NCBI GenBank assembly: GCA_965261955.1
Contig: CBDHEM010000071.1
Span: 248,001-312,000 of the forward strand
Source of the DNA: JABAAI01 sp965261955
GTDB lineage: Bacteria > Spirochaetota > Leptospiria > Leptospirales > Leptonemataceae
Reading direction: 5' to 3'
Length of the DNA: 64,000 bases
Part shown: piece after piece, positions 48,123 through 56,751 of the stretch
Numbering within the stretch: the first letter of the stretch is position 1
Layout of the letters: each line of letters starts with the position of its first letter
Program-made: the position numbers and the translations under genes
Notes under the pieces: model-generated
Database searches by the model: none
What the model was told of the DNA's origin: nothing
Seen by the model: the letters and a program-made list of their open reading frames with translations, nothing else

Positions 48123-49436
48123 ATGAAGATATCTGTTGTTGGAGTGGGTTATGTAGGTTTAGTGGCGGGTGCTTGCTTTTCTGAGTATGGCAATGATGTC
48201 TATTGTGTTGATATTGATGAAGAAAAAATCAGAAAATTAAATCAAAATCAAATACCCATTTATGAACCCGGTTTGAAAGAGATTATTTGTCGGAATAGTG
48301 AGCGCAAGCGATTACATTTTAGTACGGATATAGACGTTTCCATCACAAAAAGTAATATAATTTTTATAGCGCTAGGAACTCCTGATAACGGTAAAGGAGA
48401 TGTCGACATGAGCAATTTTTTTCGTGTCGTAGAAAAAATAGCTCAGAAACTATCGGATTATTGTATTATTGCGATAAAGAGTACCGTACCCGTAGGTACA
48501 GCCATTCAGTTAAAGCAAATCATCAAAAAAAATACAGATAAAGAATTCGATGTGGTTAGTAATCCCGAATTTTTACGTGAGGGTCATGCTATTGAGGATT
48601 TTATGTATCCCGATCGCGTTGTTGTTGGGATTGGCTGTGATCGAATTCGGGCAAAAGAGATTTTTCAAGAACTTTATTCTCCTATTTCTCAGAATGAAAT
48701 ACCTATCTTCTTTATGGAGCATAATTCTGCTGAATTAGTGAAATATGCTTCAAATAGTTTCTTGGCGATGAAGATTACTTTTGCTAATGAAATGTCTAAA
48801 CTCTGTGATGCTTTTGAGGCTAATTATCAAAATATACGTCTTGGTCTAGGAAGTGATACACGTATTGGTAAAGAGTTTCTTGCTGCTGGAGTGGGTTATG
48901 GTGGGTCCTGTTTCCCTAAAGATGTACGGGCTTTGAGTAGACTGGCTCAAAAAAGTAACTCTGCAGTACCTCTTTTAGATGAAATAGAAGCGAGTAATGA
49001 AGCCCAAAAATATCAAATTGTTAAAATGCTAATGAAACATTTTAGTAAACAAAATTTTGAAGGATACATTTTTACCATATGGGGGCTTTCTTTTAAACCA
49101 AATACTGACGATATGCGCGATGCTCCATCTATAGTTGTGATTAAACATCTTCTTGAACTAGGCGCTTCCATTCAAGTTAATGATCCAGAGGCACAGGAGA
49201 GTAGTTATAAAATTATTGGAGATACTGTTCAATATAAAGAAATGTATCCTGCCCTGTGTGATACGGATGCTCTGTTACTCTTGACAGAATGGCAAGTATA
49301 CCAAGAACCAGATTTTAAATACATGAAGAAACTAATGAAACAGCCCCTCATTTTTGATGGCCGCAATATTTATCAGAAAAAGAAACTGGTGAAGATGGGT
49401 TTTACCTACTACGGTATGGGAACAAATTTTAATTAA
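48123..49436 (+). CDS. ugd: UDP-glucose 6-dehydrogenase
   Basis: This enzyme oxidises UDP-glucose to UDP-glucuronate with two NAD. In 437 residues it has the Rossmann motif GVGYVGLVAGACFSEYG (7-23), STVPVGT, and the catalytic cysteine C263 in GVGYGGSCFPKDVRAL. The C-terminal UDP-binding domain has WGLSFKPNTDDMRDAPS. It is the last core gene before the tRNA-Ile and the island. Confidence 0.95.
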   Translation: MKISVVGVGYVGLVAGACFSEYGNDVYCVDIDEEKIRKLNQNQIPIYEPGLKEIICRNSERKRLHFSTDIDVSITKSNIIFIALGTPDNGKGDVDMSNFFRVVEKIAQKLSDYCIIAIKSTVPVGTAIQLKQIIKKNTDKEFDVVSNPEFLREGHAIEDFMYPDRVVVGIGCDRIRAKEIFQELYSPISQNEIPIFFMEHNSAELVKYASNSFLAMKITFANEMSKLCDAFEANYQNIRLGLGSDTRIGKEFLAAGVGYGGSCFPKDVRALSRLAQKSNSAVPLLDEIEASNEAQKYQIVKMLMKHFSKQNFEGYIFTIWGLSFKPNTDDMRDAPSIVVIKHLLELGASIQVNDPEAQESSYKIIGDTVQYKEMYPALCDTDALLLLTEWQVYQEPDFKYMKKLMKQPLIFDGRNIYQKKKLVKMGFTYYGMGTNFN

Positions 49437-49601
49437 TGAGTAACGATAGCATATTGGGATTATGCCCTTATTAAGAAGAATATAGTTTGGAGTATTTCTA
49501 AGTCATTTCGAGAGTTTTATATTCGAAATTTGCCCTTCCGTTTGGCTTTGTATAGAATCACATTGACGCCAGATAGTCTCTTAGCAGATTGTAACCATCC
49601 C

Positions 49602-49675
49602 GGGCCAGTAGCTCAGCCGGTTAGAGCACTTCTCTGATAAGGAAGGGGTCGGAGGTTCGAGTCCTCCCTGGCCCA
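49602..49675 (+). tRNA. tRNA-Ile(GAU)
   Basis: The cloverleaf is complete: acceptor GGGCCAG with CTGGCCC, discriminator A at 49675, D arm GCTCAGCCGGTTAGAGC, anticodon stem CTTCT/GGAAG with loop CTGATAA (anticodon GAT), and T arm GGAGG/CCTCC with loop TTCGAGT. The CCA tail is not encoded. The 145 bp upstream match those of the relic at 41232. IS fragments and the accessory island start right behind it. Confidence 0.96.
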
Positions 49676-49733
49676 CAGATTTTGCCATATTCGCAAGTAA
49701 TATGGCTACAAACGCACTACAGAAGCAATATAC

Positions 49734-49930
49734 TGATATTACCCCCGATATTTAGTACAGTCCTTTTTAGCTTTTTTTTCATTAAGCAGCATAGTATTCT
49801 TCCTCAAATTTGATAGGGCTCTTATATCCTAAAAATGAATGTTTTCTATGCTAGGCCTATTATAAAATACCTTAATATACTCAAAAATATTTCTCCTAAC
49901 TCCAAATATATTTAGATATGTATTTTTATA
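49734..49930 (-). mobile_element. IS3-family element, truncated end
   Basis: This is about 197 bp matching the orfB end of IS3 copies 1 and 2, beginning with a diverged terminal repeat (GATATTACCCCCGATATTT). It contains a small insertion (CTATGCTAGG) in the orfB tail. IS5 copy D cuts it off and the rest of the IS3 element is not present beyond D. Confidence 0.85.
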
Positions 49931-51470
49931 TAGTTAAGCTCGAAAAAGGCACTATATTAAGAAAATGCCATAACCCATGCTTGCTTTTTTAAGGAAAAAT
50001 CAGTCAGATATTGCGGAATAAATTTAAGCCAAGAAAAAGCTTTTAGCAATTTTCTCATATTAAAGCCAGCACCTAGTAAAACCGCATACCTCTTATCACC
50101 TTCTTGCGTTAAGAGGTGATTTCTTCGTACACCTCAATCATACATTCTTCATGTGACCAATGATGGGTTCAATAGCTGCTCTTCTTTTCATCTACTTGCG
50201 TAAACTACGTTTCATTTTTTTCTTCTTTGCGCCAACAATGTGAATTGTTATCCCATCTTTAACTTTCGCTCCTCTATAACCTCTATCCACAAAAACTTCT
50301 TTTACGCTTAATGAATTGGGTAAAAACCTTTCTACCTGTTCTATGGCCGATCCGTATGGGCGATCCAATGGTAATGTATGCCCATCAAAAGGATTACCGT
50401 GTTTTGCCATCGCACCTCTAAAACAAAGTTACCTTGACTACTTGTTACGTAACTCGCCTTACATCCAAATTCATACTTCTTATGCGTTTTCCCTTTAGAG
50501 ATGCATTCTACTTCCGGCGCATGTAAACTATAAACTTTGTTTTTGCTATCCTTGGTTTGATCGTAAAGACGGTGAAGAAGACACAAAGAAGATTCATAAT
50601 TTTTATGTAAGTCTATAGAATGCAATTTACGCTCTACATCCCGTAAAACACGGCCAAAATAGGTTTTTAAGCTCTTTTGCTCACGCCTTGCAAGTCTGTA
50701 TTTACGTCCTCTAAAAAGTATCGGATCTGCATTCATAATGACCTTTTAGATAAACGAGAATAACTTTGGCGAAGACGAATATTATTTCTCTTAGCCAGTT
50801 CTGACAAATATCGTAAAGCTTTAAAATATAGTTTACCATCTGTTGGATATGTAATGGCCTTCTCCTGAACTGTTGTATCTACATTTACTTTTTGGACATG
50901 ATGTCTACGCAGTAATTTATTAGAAAGAGCACAACGAATTGTTTCTTCCAAAAGCTTTTCCATCCCTTTAGATTTTATACGCTTACGCCATCTGCTTAAT
51001 GTGCTGTGATCCCAAGGAGCTTCCTGCTGGAATTCTTGGCATCCGCAAAAGTATTGCCAATAGACATTTTGAAGCCATTTATCTAAAACACTTTCATCAC
51101 TTTCATTAAATGTGGCTTTTAAGTAATGCAGTCCTACCATCAAGCGGGTTATCTTGGCTGGGCGGCCGTTGTCAGGACAATAGAGTTTACCAAATTCAGT
51201 ATCAAACTTTTCCCAATCTATTTTCTGAGCTAAACGAAATAAGGGCTCATTATGATTGAGCATACCTTCCAAATTCGTCTTAAACAAGTCTCTTTGATAA
51301 TCATTTTTTTTTTGAGCTAGCATAGGGAAGCTCTGAAAAATAATGCTTGAAAAACACAAGCTTTTGAACACCTTTTCGTAAAACCTTGCGATTATGGGTA
51401 CTACTTTTTACTTCAGAATGGCTTATAAATGCGAAAGATCCATAGTATTCTGGTTTTTCAAGGCTGACTA
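49931..51470 (-). mobile_element. IS5-family insertion sequence, copy D (defective)
   Basis: This is a complete element of about 1540 bp on the minus strand, with ends TAGTTAAGCTCGAAAAA (left) and TAGTCAGCCTTGAAAAA (right end, reverse complement). TATA on both sides could be the target duplication. It is inserted in the IS3 remnant at the start of the island. Confidence 0.9.
49957..51323 (-). pseudogene. IS5-family transposase, multiply disrupted
   Basis: The N-terminal half is open to residue about 196 from ATG 51323 and keeps KSKGMEKLLEETIR, without the 4-base insertion of copies B and C. It holds the first catalytic Asp (NVDTTVQEK). It then breaks near 50735 (SKRSL stop), at about 50410 (after SSQGNFVLEV) and at 50192. 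The insertion after GHMKN shared with B and C is also present. Confidence 0.88.
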
Positions 51471-51722
51471 TATAACAATACCACTAGAACAATACCACTA
51501 GAACAAAAAGAAGCTAAGAGAGTCGTTGTTAGCTGTGCTAGGGAACCAGAAGCCAAAGCAAATTCTTCGCCCGATCTTAATAAAAAAATATCAGGATACG
51601 GAATGCAGCCGCAAAAAACGGTTAGGGCTGTGCCTTTTCAGGATGGCCGTGATCCACCTGGGACGTCATCGGTTCCGTCATTGGCTCAAGGGATTCAAAA
51701 TAACAGCAGGAGGTTTACGAAG
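51471..51722 (+). other. Island spacer with 14-bp tandem repeat and GC-richer segment
   Basis: AACAATACCACTAG is repeated twice at 51474-51501 directly at the IS5 D border. From about 51600 the base composition rises in GC (GGATGGCCGTGATCCACCTG), unlike the core genes. A frame here that joins the next gene has no credible start of its own. No other gene is supported. Confidence 0.5.
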
Positions 51723-51992
51723 ATGAAGAAAATTGAGAATTTTATAGAATTGAAAAAGCACTTGTGTACGGAGAAAACGTCGTCATTCCTAATTGATGAT
51801 ATATGTTTGGCTCACCAAGGCAGCAATCAATACGGTACGATGATGTTTGATGATCGGCTGGGTAGCGAGGGCAAGACCATCGTCCGACTTCATGCTAAGG
51901 TCGGCTTTGTTCAAGTGCCAGAAGAGCGGAGTGATATTGCTATGAAATACCGCAGGCTGGAGCGAAGAAAGCAGAGAATGTCGGCGGCGTAA
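51723..51992 (+). CDS. Small unknown protein upstream of the ABC-3C-like operon
   Basis: The 89-residue product starts at ATG 51723, with an unusually strong AGGAGG ten bases upstream; the longer frame from 51603 is unlikely. Visible segments are FIELKKHLCTEKTSSFLIDD, GKTIVRLHAKVGFVQVPEER and a basic end (RRLERRKQRM). No family is recognised. The GC content is higher than in the following genes. It lies 51 bp before the AAA ATPase and could belong to the same transcript, so it may be a part of the system or just an older cargo gene. Confidence 0.5.
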   Translation: MKKIENFIELKKHLCTEKTSSFLIDDICLAHQGSNQYGTMMFDDRLGSEGKTIVRLHAKVGFVQVPEERSDIAMKYRRLERRKQRMSAA

Positions 51993-52042
51993 AACGTTAT
52001 TTCAAATTGACAGGGAAAAAGCAAACTACTTCTCAGGGAAAT

Positions 52043-53548
52043 ATGTACTATAAAAAATTTTCAATATATAAATATAAGGGAATAAATGAACTCAGTTTAG
52101 AATTAGCCTCTAAAGGAGGGGTTGTTACTCTAATAGGTTTAAATGAAAGCGGCAAAACAACCGTCCTCGAAGCAATTTCCACATTTTTCAATATACTAAA
52201 AGAAAATCAAGAATTTACTGAGGAAAATTTTGAAAAAATTATTCCGAGATCGGAAATTGCTTCATTTTCCGATACAATTAAAATTGTAGCAGATATAATG
52301 ATAGAGGATACGGATGCTTTGCCAATTCATAGAAATCAGGAATGTATTAAGTTATGTTTATCAATTAAATTTGAGAAAGGCAAACATGACATGTATGAAT
52401 TTGACGTACAAGACAGCAAAGGCTTACTTTTGCAGACTGAAAATGATAGTAACAATAATGAATTAATTGAAAAACTTGCAGATAAATTACCTAATATATA
52501 CTATTATGATGATTTTTTAGAAACTATACCTGATAGTATATCTTATTACAAGGTAGACTATGAAAAAAACAATGGTGGGATTGAAAGCGAAAATTATTAC
52601 TCAGACCTTAAGTGGGGAAAAGTGTTAAACGAAGTATTTTCAGGTGCTAATACTAGCGAAAATTTTTTCAGTGTGATTTCTGATTTTGATTTTGAAGAAA
52701 ACAAGAAAAGTATCGATGGTAAAATCGCAAAAATGGGTCGATATCTCACAGATGAAATATCAAGCCTGTGGAAGGAGCTTACTGGTAAAAATTATCAATT
52801 TAAAGAGATTGTGATTGAGGATGAAAGAAAAATTAATCTACAGCAGAATGATGCTCCTCAAATCAAGGAGGCCATCAGTAAAAAATCACAAATCATTGTT
52901 AAATCTGGCCAGAATGTTAAATTCATAAGTATAAAAGAAATCAAAATATGTATAAAAGTTAAGAATAAAGATAATTCCAAATTTGATATTGAGGAAAGAA
53001 GTAAAGGGTGTCGTTGGTTTTTTTCCTTTCTCTTATTTACTTATTTTAGGAAGCGGAACAGTTGTCTTTTTTTGCTAGACGAGCCTGGTTCCAATCTTCA
53101 TGGTCTGATACAAGAAAGCATTTGTAATAAAGCATTCAGTGAGCTATCTAAATCTTGCTGCGTGATTTACTCAACCCATTCCCCATATCTAATAAATATG
53201 GACTACGCAAAATCTATCTATATAGTCTCAAATGAACAAAAAATGGAACTTGAGGATGGTTCTTCTATTATAAAAATACAGCCATATTCACAACTCATTA
53301 AAAATCCTGATGTGAGTAAAGATCCTCATATAAAACTCCTCTTAGACCATATATCATTTAAGCTACCTAGTATTTTAAATGATAAAGTAAAGTTTAATCA
53401 GTTTCAAGAGAAAATGATTAAAAGTGCTAAAAATTTAGATATAGGCACGAAGGATCAAATAAAAAACTGGCTTAACAAAAATCATAAGAATTTGCCTAAC
53501 TTTCTTTATAAAGTACTAATGGCTGCACTCGCAGGAGCCAGTATATAG
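52043..53548 (+). CDS. AAA/OLD-like ATPase, N-terminal part of an ABC-3C-type protein
   Basis: This is an ABC-type ATPase of the AAA_15/AAA_21 (OLD-like) class, 501 residues from ATG 52043 (TTG 52007 is an alternative in frame). Walker A is GLNESGKTT (about 34-42), the signature-like segment is IEERSKGCRWFFSFLL, Walker B is CLFLLDEPGSNLH and the switch His is in STHSPYLIN. I see no C-terminal TOPRIM nuclease domain as in OLD proteins. The stop is TAG at 53546-53548, and the same frame stays open for another 112 codons that resemble the ABC-3C tail. In ABC-3C systems the tail-bearing protein is the effector, so this ATPase may be the effector module. Confidence 0.8.
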   Translation: MYYKKFSIYKYKGINELSLELASKGGVVTLIGLNESGKTTVLEAISTFFNILKENQEFTEENFEKIIPRSEIASFSDTIKIVADIMIEDTDALPIHRNQECIKLCLSIKFEKGKHDMYEFDVQDSKGLLLQTENDSNNNELIEKLADKLPNIYYYDDFLETIPDSISYYKVDYEKNNGGIESENYYSDLKWGKVLNEVFSGANTSENFFSVISDFDFEENKKSIDGKIAKMGRYLTDEISSLWKELTGKNYQFKEIVIEDERKINLQQNDAPQIKEAISKKSQIIVKSGQNVKFISIKEIKICIKVKNKDNSKFDIEERSKGCRWFFSFLLFTYFRKRNSCLFLLDEPGSNLHGLIQESICNKAFSELSKSCCVIYSTHSPYLINMDYAKSIYIVSNEQKMELEDGSSIIKIQPYSQLIKNPDVSKDPHIKLLLDHISFKLPSILNDKVKFNQFQEKMIKSAKNLDIGTKDQIKNWLNKNHKNLPNFLYKVLMAALAGASI

Positions 53549-53887
53549 CTTTTACTTCAAAACAGCGATGATGAAAACAGATATAAGCAAACTTTTAATG
53601 AATATAAAGGATATTGCGGTCGGGTAAATTCAATTCACGATGACTTCGATAATATAGGGCCCGGTAGCAGTACTTTATATTTGAATAATATTCGCTCATT
53701 TTATTTGGAAGCGAAAAGAGATGTTGGAATGAATGCAGATGACATAATAGACCGTGTTAGCGGAATTATATCAGATGAATTAGAGAAAACTGAGGACATG
53801 AAGAGGTCTGAATTTATATTCGCATTAGATCTTCTCATATTAGACGCATTTATGCGTTGTAAAATTTTAGAGGATCCTAATAAATGA
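53549..53887 (+). pseudogene. ABC-3C C-terminal domain, in frame with the ATPase after one TAG
   Basis: These 112 codons continue the ATPase frame beyond the TAG and contain FNEYKGYCGRVNSIHDDFDN, TLYLNNIRSFYLEAKRD and FALDLLILDAFMRCKILEDP. The pattern LxxDxLxxDAFxRCKIxExP matches the C-terminal domain of ABC-three-component effectors, as I recall the family. There is no ATG near its start; the first candidates are internal (for example TTG 53681). It is therefore expressed only by readthrough, or is a fragment left by a nonsense mutation or deletion. Its stop overlaps the next gene's ATG by ATGA. Confidence 0.6.
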
Positions 53888-54147
53888 TAATTAGTAGAGA
53901 TATAAATCCTAAAAAGAACATCTATTACTTAGGGGCGCTTTTAATTCAAATTTTAGATAAGAATTTACCTGAATATGATCTTAAAGGAGGGAAGGATAGA
54001 CGTTCCCAGATAGATTTTTTTCAAGCATTTCAAGAATTTAAAACAAAAGAAAACATATCTATTAGTTTATTTATTTTCATAATTGATTGGCTTTTTCTTT
54101 TGGGCATCATTGAACTAAATGGTAAATTTATAAAAAGATGTTCTTAA
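53884..54147 (+). CDS. ABC-3C middle-component-like protein
   Basis: The 87-residue protein starts MIISRDINPKKNIYYLGALL and ends with a segment predicted as a winged-helix-like fold (ISLFIFIIDWLFLLGIIELN). Size, sequence style (NPKxxxYYLGAxLI) and position between the tail-encoding frame and a DUF2326-type ATPase agree with the middle components of ABC-three-component systems. It overlaps the upstream stop by four bases and the downstream start by ten, a tightly coupled operon. Confidence 0.65.
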   Translation: MIISRDINPKKNIYYLGALLIQILDKNLPEYDLKGGKDRRSQIDFFQAFQEFKTKENISISLFIFIIDWLFLLGIIELNGKFIKRCS

Positions 54148-55850
54148 AAACCTTACGTATTAAAGAAAATTCAGATATTATACGAGATATCCACTTTCAT
54201 AAGGGTTTAAATCTAATTGTTGATGAAACAGAAGTTGGGGAAAAAAAAAGTGGAAATAATGTAGGAAAAACAACAGTATTAAGACTGATTGATTATGCTC
54301 TTGGGAGTAGAGGGCATAATATTTATAAAGATACAGAGTTTAAATCAGCAAGCAATACCAGCGTAAATAATTTTCTGAAAAATAAAAATATAACAATAGA
54401 GCTTACACTAAAGGAAAACATTGATATTCCCAAATCTAAGGAAGTTTGTATTGAAAGGAATTTCCTGCAAGGCAGAGAAAAAATACAAAAAATTGATGAT
54501 AAAAAATATAATAATAAAGATTTTACAAAGAAGCTTTATTATCTAATTTTTTCTTTGTACTTAGAAAAACCTTCATTCCGAGAAGTTATATCCAAAAATA
54601 TTCGAGATGAAAAAAATAAACTTTTGAATTTGGTCAAAGTGTTACATGATACAACGACATCAGATAGATATGAGGCACTTTATTTATTTTGGTTGGGTAT
54701 AAACATCCACAACATACAGCAAAAAGAAAAACTGAAAAAGCAAAAAAAACAAGAAGAGGAATATAAAAAAAGAATAGAAAAAGAAGATAAACTTTCAACA
54801 ATTAAACAATCTCTCATTGTCTTAGAAAAAGAAATAGAAGAGAAAGAAGAACATAGAAAAAAAAGGTTAGATGTCAATCCAAACTATCAACAAGATGCGG
54901 ATAGTTTAGAAAAAGTTAGAGAAAATAAAAGGAAGATCTCTAATGATAGAGATAGGCTTGCATTGCGCAAAGAATTAATATTAGAGAGTAAAGCTAATTT
55001 AGAAGGAAATACTTCTAGTATAGATCCAAGGGGAGTGGAGCTACTATACAAGCAGGCAAAAAAGTTCATTCCAGATATTCAAAAATCATTTGAAGAGACA
55101 CTGAAGTTTCATAACCAAATGATAAAAGAAAAAATAGAATATATCACAAAAGAATTGCCAAACATAGAGAATAATCTTAATAATTTAAATGAGGAATTAC
55201 ATGCTTGCCTTTCAGAAGAAAGAAAATATACTGAAAAATTAAAAGAGATAGAAAAGATTGGAAATCTCGAAGAGCTCTTGCCTAGATTGTACCAGATGCA
55301 TGAAAGAAAAGGGAAGTTAGAAAAAAACAAAGAAATATTAGAAAAATCACAAACATTGTTAGATGACATAGAAGAAAAATTAGAGAAAATAAACAAAGGC
55401 ATCAAGGCGAAAGCTAAGGATATCGAGAAAAAGGTTGAAACTTTTAATGCTTATTTTTCAGATCTCTCAGAAAAGTTATATGGAGAAAAGTGCGTTATTG
55501 CTTTAGAAAATATCAATGGTGCTTACGAGATCAAAGCTAGCAGTGTTATTAGTGGTAACTTAGGAGCTGGAAAGAAAAAGGGGCAAATTGCAGCTTTTGA
55601 CTTGGCCTATATTAAATATGCGGATGATCTAAGAATTAAGTGTCTGCATTTTATCGTACACGATCAAATAGAAATAATTGATGGCAACCAAATTAATTCT
55701 ATTAAAAAAATTGTCTCGGAAGCTAATTGTCAATATATCGTTCCGGTATTAAAGGATAAACTACCTAAAGGTTTTGACATTGAAACCTATCAGATTTTAT
55801 CACTTTCTCAGGATAATAAACTTTTTAAGCTTAATGGTCCGACTTCGTAA
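54138..55850 (+). CDS. DUF2326-type coiled-coil ABC ATPase
   Basis: This 570-residue SMC/Rad50-like ATPase has Walker A SGNNVGKTT (38-46), a long Lys/Glu-rich coiled coil (about 190-420) and a C-terminal part with GNLGAGKKKGQIAAFDLAYI (signature region) and HFIVHDQIEIIDGNQINSIK, where HD replaces the usual DE of Walker B. This arrangement is typical of DUF2326 proteins, the ATPase of many ABC-3C conflict systems. It should sense nucleic acid or invader activity and act with the middle component on the effector; this is inferred from family knowledge. Confidence 0.8.
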   Translation: MFLKTLRIKENSDIIRDIHFHKGLNLIVDETEVGEKKSGNNVGKTTVLRLIDYALGSRGHNIYKDTEFKSASNTSVNNFLKNKNITIELTLKENIDIPKSKEVCIERNFLQGREKIQKIDDKKYNNKDFTKKLYYLIFSLYLEKPSFREVISKNIRDEKNKLLNLVKVLHDTTTSDRYEALYLFWLGINIHNIQQKEKLKKQKKQEEEYKKRIEKEDKLSTIKQSLIVLEKEIEEKEEHRKKRLDVNPNYQQDADSLEKVRENKRKISNDRDRLALRKELILESKANLEGNTSSIDPRGVELLYKQAKKFIPDIQKSFEETLKFHNQMIKEKIEYITKELPNIENNLNNLNEELHACLSEERKYTEKLKEIEKIGNLEELLPRLYQMHERKGKLEKNKEILEKSQTLLDDIEEKLEKINKGIKAKAKDIEKKVETFNAYFSDLSEKLYGEKCVIALENINGAYEIKASSVISGNLGAGKKKGQIAAFDLAYIKYADDLRIKCLHFIVHDQIEIIDGNQINSIKKIVSEANCQYIVPVLKDKLPKGFDIETYQILSLSQDNKLFKLNGPTS

Positions 55851-55858
55851 TAGCCAAT

Positions 55859-56080
55859 TTACTTCGATATAGACTCCTCGCTACCGTATTTTTCGATGTC
55901 CTCTTCTGTTGTTTCTTGGATTAGTTTTTCAATTTGCTTCCCAAAAGGTCCCTGTCTCTCTGATGCGCTGTTCATGTATCGCCTTACTGTACTAAGTGAG
56001 GGGATAGTAATACATGCTTCTTTGTATTTTTTCCCCCAAATTTCCACTAGTTTTTGTGGCGATAATTTTCTCTTTTTCAT
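55859..56080 (-). CDS. Small basic protein, possible DNA-binding
   Basis: This is a 73-residue protein from ATG 56080 (MKKRKLSPQKLVEIWGKKYK), or 76 from ATG 56089, which lies inside the 16-bp hairpin. SPQKLVEIWGKKYK and IPSLSTVRRYMNSASER could form a helix-turn-helix, but I cannot name a family. It is convergent with the DUF2326 gene, 8 bp apart, and follows the 56119-56583 gene. Confidence 0.45.
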   Translation of the reverse strand: MKKRKLSPQKLVEIWGKKYKEACITIPSLSTVRRYMNSASERQGPFGKQIEKLIQETTEEDIEKYGSEESISK

Positions 56081-56083
56081 TTT

Positions 56084-56118
56084 TTGCATAACATGGGTGC
56101 AACACCCATGTTATGCAA
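56084..56118 (-). promoter_or_regulatory. Perfect 16-bp hairpin over a start codon
   Basis: TTGCATAACATGGGTG (56084-56099) and its exact reverse complement (56103-56118) are separated by CAA. The hairpin starts directly after the TGA of the 56119-56583 gene and covers the upstream ATG (56089) of the next gene. No T-run follows on either strand, so it is not a standard terminator. It may control translation or processing between the two genes, or be an operator. Confidence 0.7.
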
Positions 56119-56583
56119 TCAGTCAGCCCTCCATTCGTCAATTACTTGGCGAGCCTGCCCATTCACCGATAGTCTGAGTGAGCTTCTGCCGTCGCTGGAT
56201 GTTGAGCAACTATCATAGTCGGTGTGGCTATGCCGTGCATAACTGACTATAAGATTGGGTAATCTATTCAATAATTCACGACTCAGCTTCCTGTCTGCTC
56301 CGCTCCTACCGTTGAATCTATAATTTTGAATTATTGTTCGTACCATATCCGATGGTGCATTCGGATAATTTTCCTCTGCCCAAGCTTCGGCTTCGCATTC
56401 GATTGCATACTCGGGATCGACGTCTTTATGTTCAATTACACTTTTGTATTTTTCTCGAATTTCGCTCAAGCATTTGAGATTCAATAATCTGTTGAATTCT
56501 ATTGCATGGACATATTTATCAACAATAGGGAATGCGTATCCGTTCCATTCTCCTTTTTGAGTTTTGATTTCTATATTTTTCAT
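56119..56583 (-). CDS. Unknown protein, 154 residues
   Basis: This is a soluble, acidic-to-neutral protein with FPIVDKYVHAIEFNRLLNLK, IECEAEAWAEENYPNAPSDM and a Ser-rich C-terminal third (DSCSTSSDGRSSLRLSVNG). No family is recognised. Composition and codon use look coding. It lies in the island on the minus strand and is followed by the hairpin and the small basic protein, with which it probably forms an operon. Confidence 0.55.
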   Translation of the reverse strand: MKNIEIKTQKGEWNGYAFPIVDKYVHAIEFNRLLNLKCLSEIREKYKSVIEHKDVDPEYAIECEAEAWAEENYPNAPSDMVRTIIQNYRFNGRSGADRKLSRELLNRLPNLIVSYARHSHTDYDSCSTSSDGRSSLRLSVNGQARQVIDEWRAD

Positions 56584-56620
56584 ATTTAGGCTCGGTGTAG
56601 CTAATGGTAATCTAATAACA

Positions 56621-56737
56621 ATGAACGACCTATTGAGCTACGGAAGAACTGATATAGCTTTCTACAAAATCGACACCGAGACCTATCACATGGATTTCGC
56701 ACCGCCAGTGGAAAGGAAACCTATCAAAAATGCGTAG
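56621..56737 (+). CDS. Possible 38-residue peptide
   Basis: An ATG-TAG frame reads MNDLLSYGRTDIAFYKIDTE followed by TYHMDFAPPVERKPIKNA, with balanced composition but no clear ribosome site. It lies in the divergent spacer upstream of the 154-residue gene. It may be a remnant of a larger gene rather than a translated peptide. Confidence 0.3.
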   Translation: MNDLLSYGRTDIAFYKIDTETYHMDFAPPVERKPIKNA

Positions 56738-56751
56738 AAAACTTGATTGGG

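Noticed and set aside
52043..53548. Calling the ATPase a full OLD-family nuclease
   Set aside because: No TOPRIM motifs (the E and DxD set) are visible after the ATPase domain; the continuation resembles an ABC-3C tail instead.
52043..53887. Reassignment of TAG as a sense codon
   Set aside because: truA (46089) and gltA (60791) end with TAG at the expected C-termini, so TAG is a normal stop here.
56084..56118. Rho-independent terminator
   Set aside because: The stem is strong but no T-run follows on either strand, and it covers a start codon.
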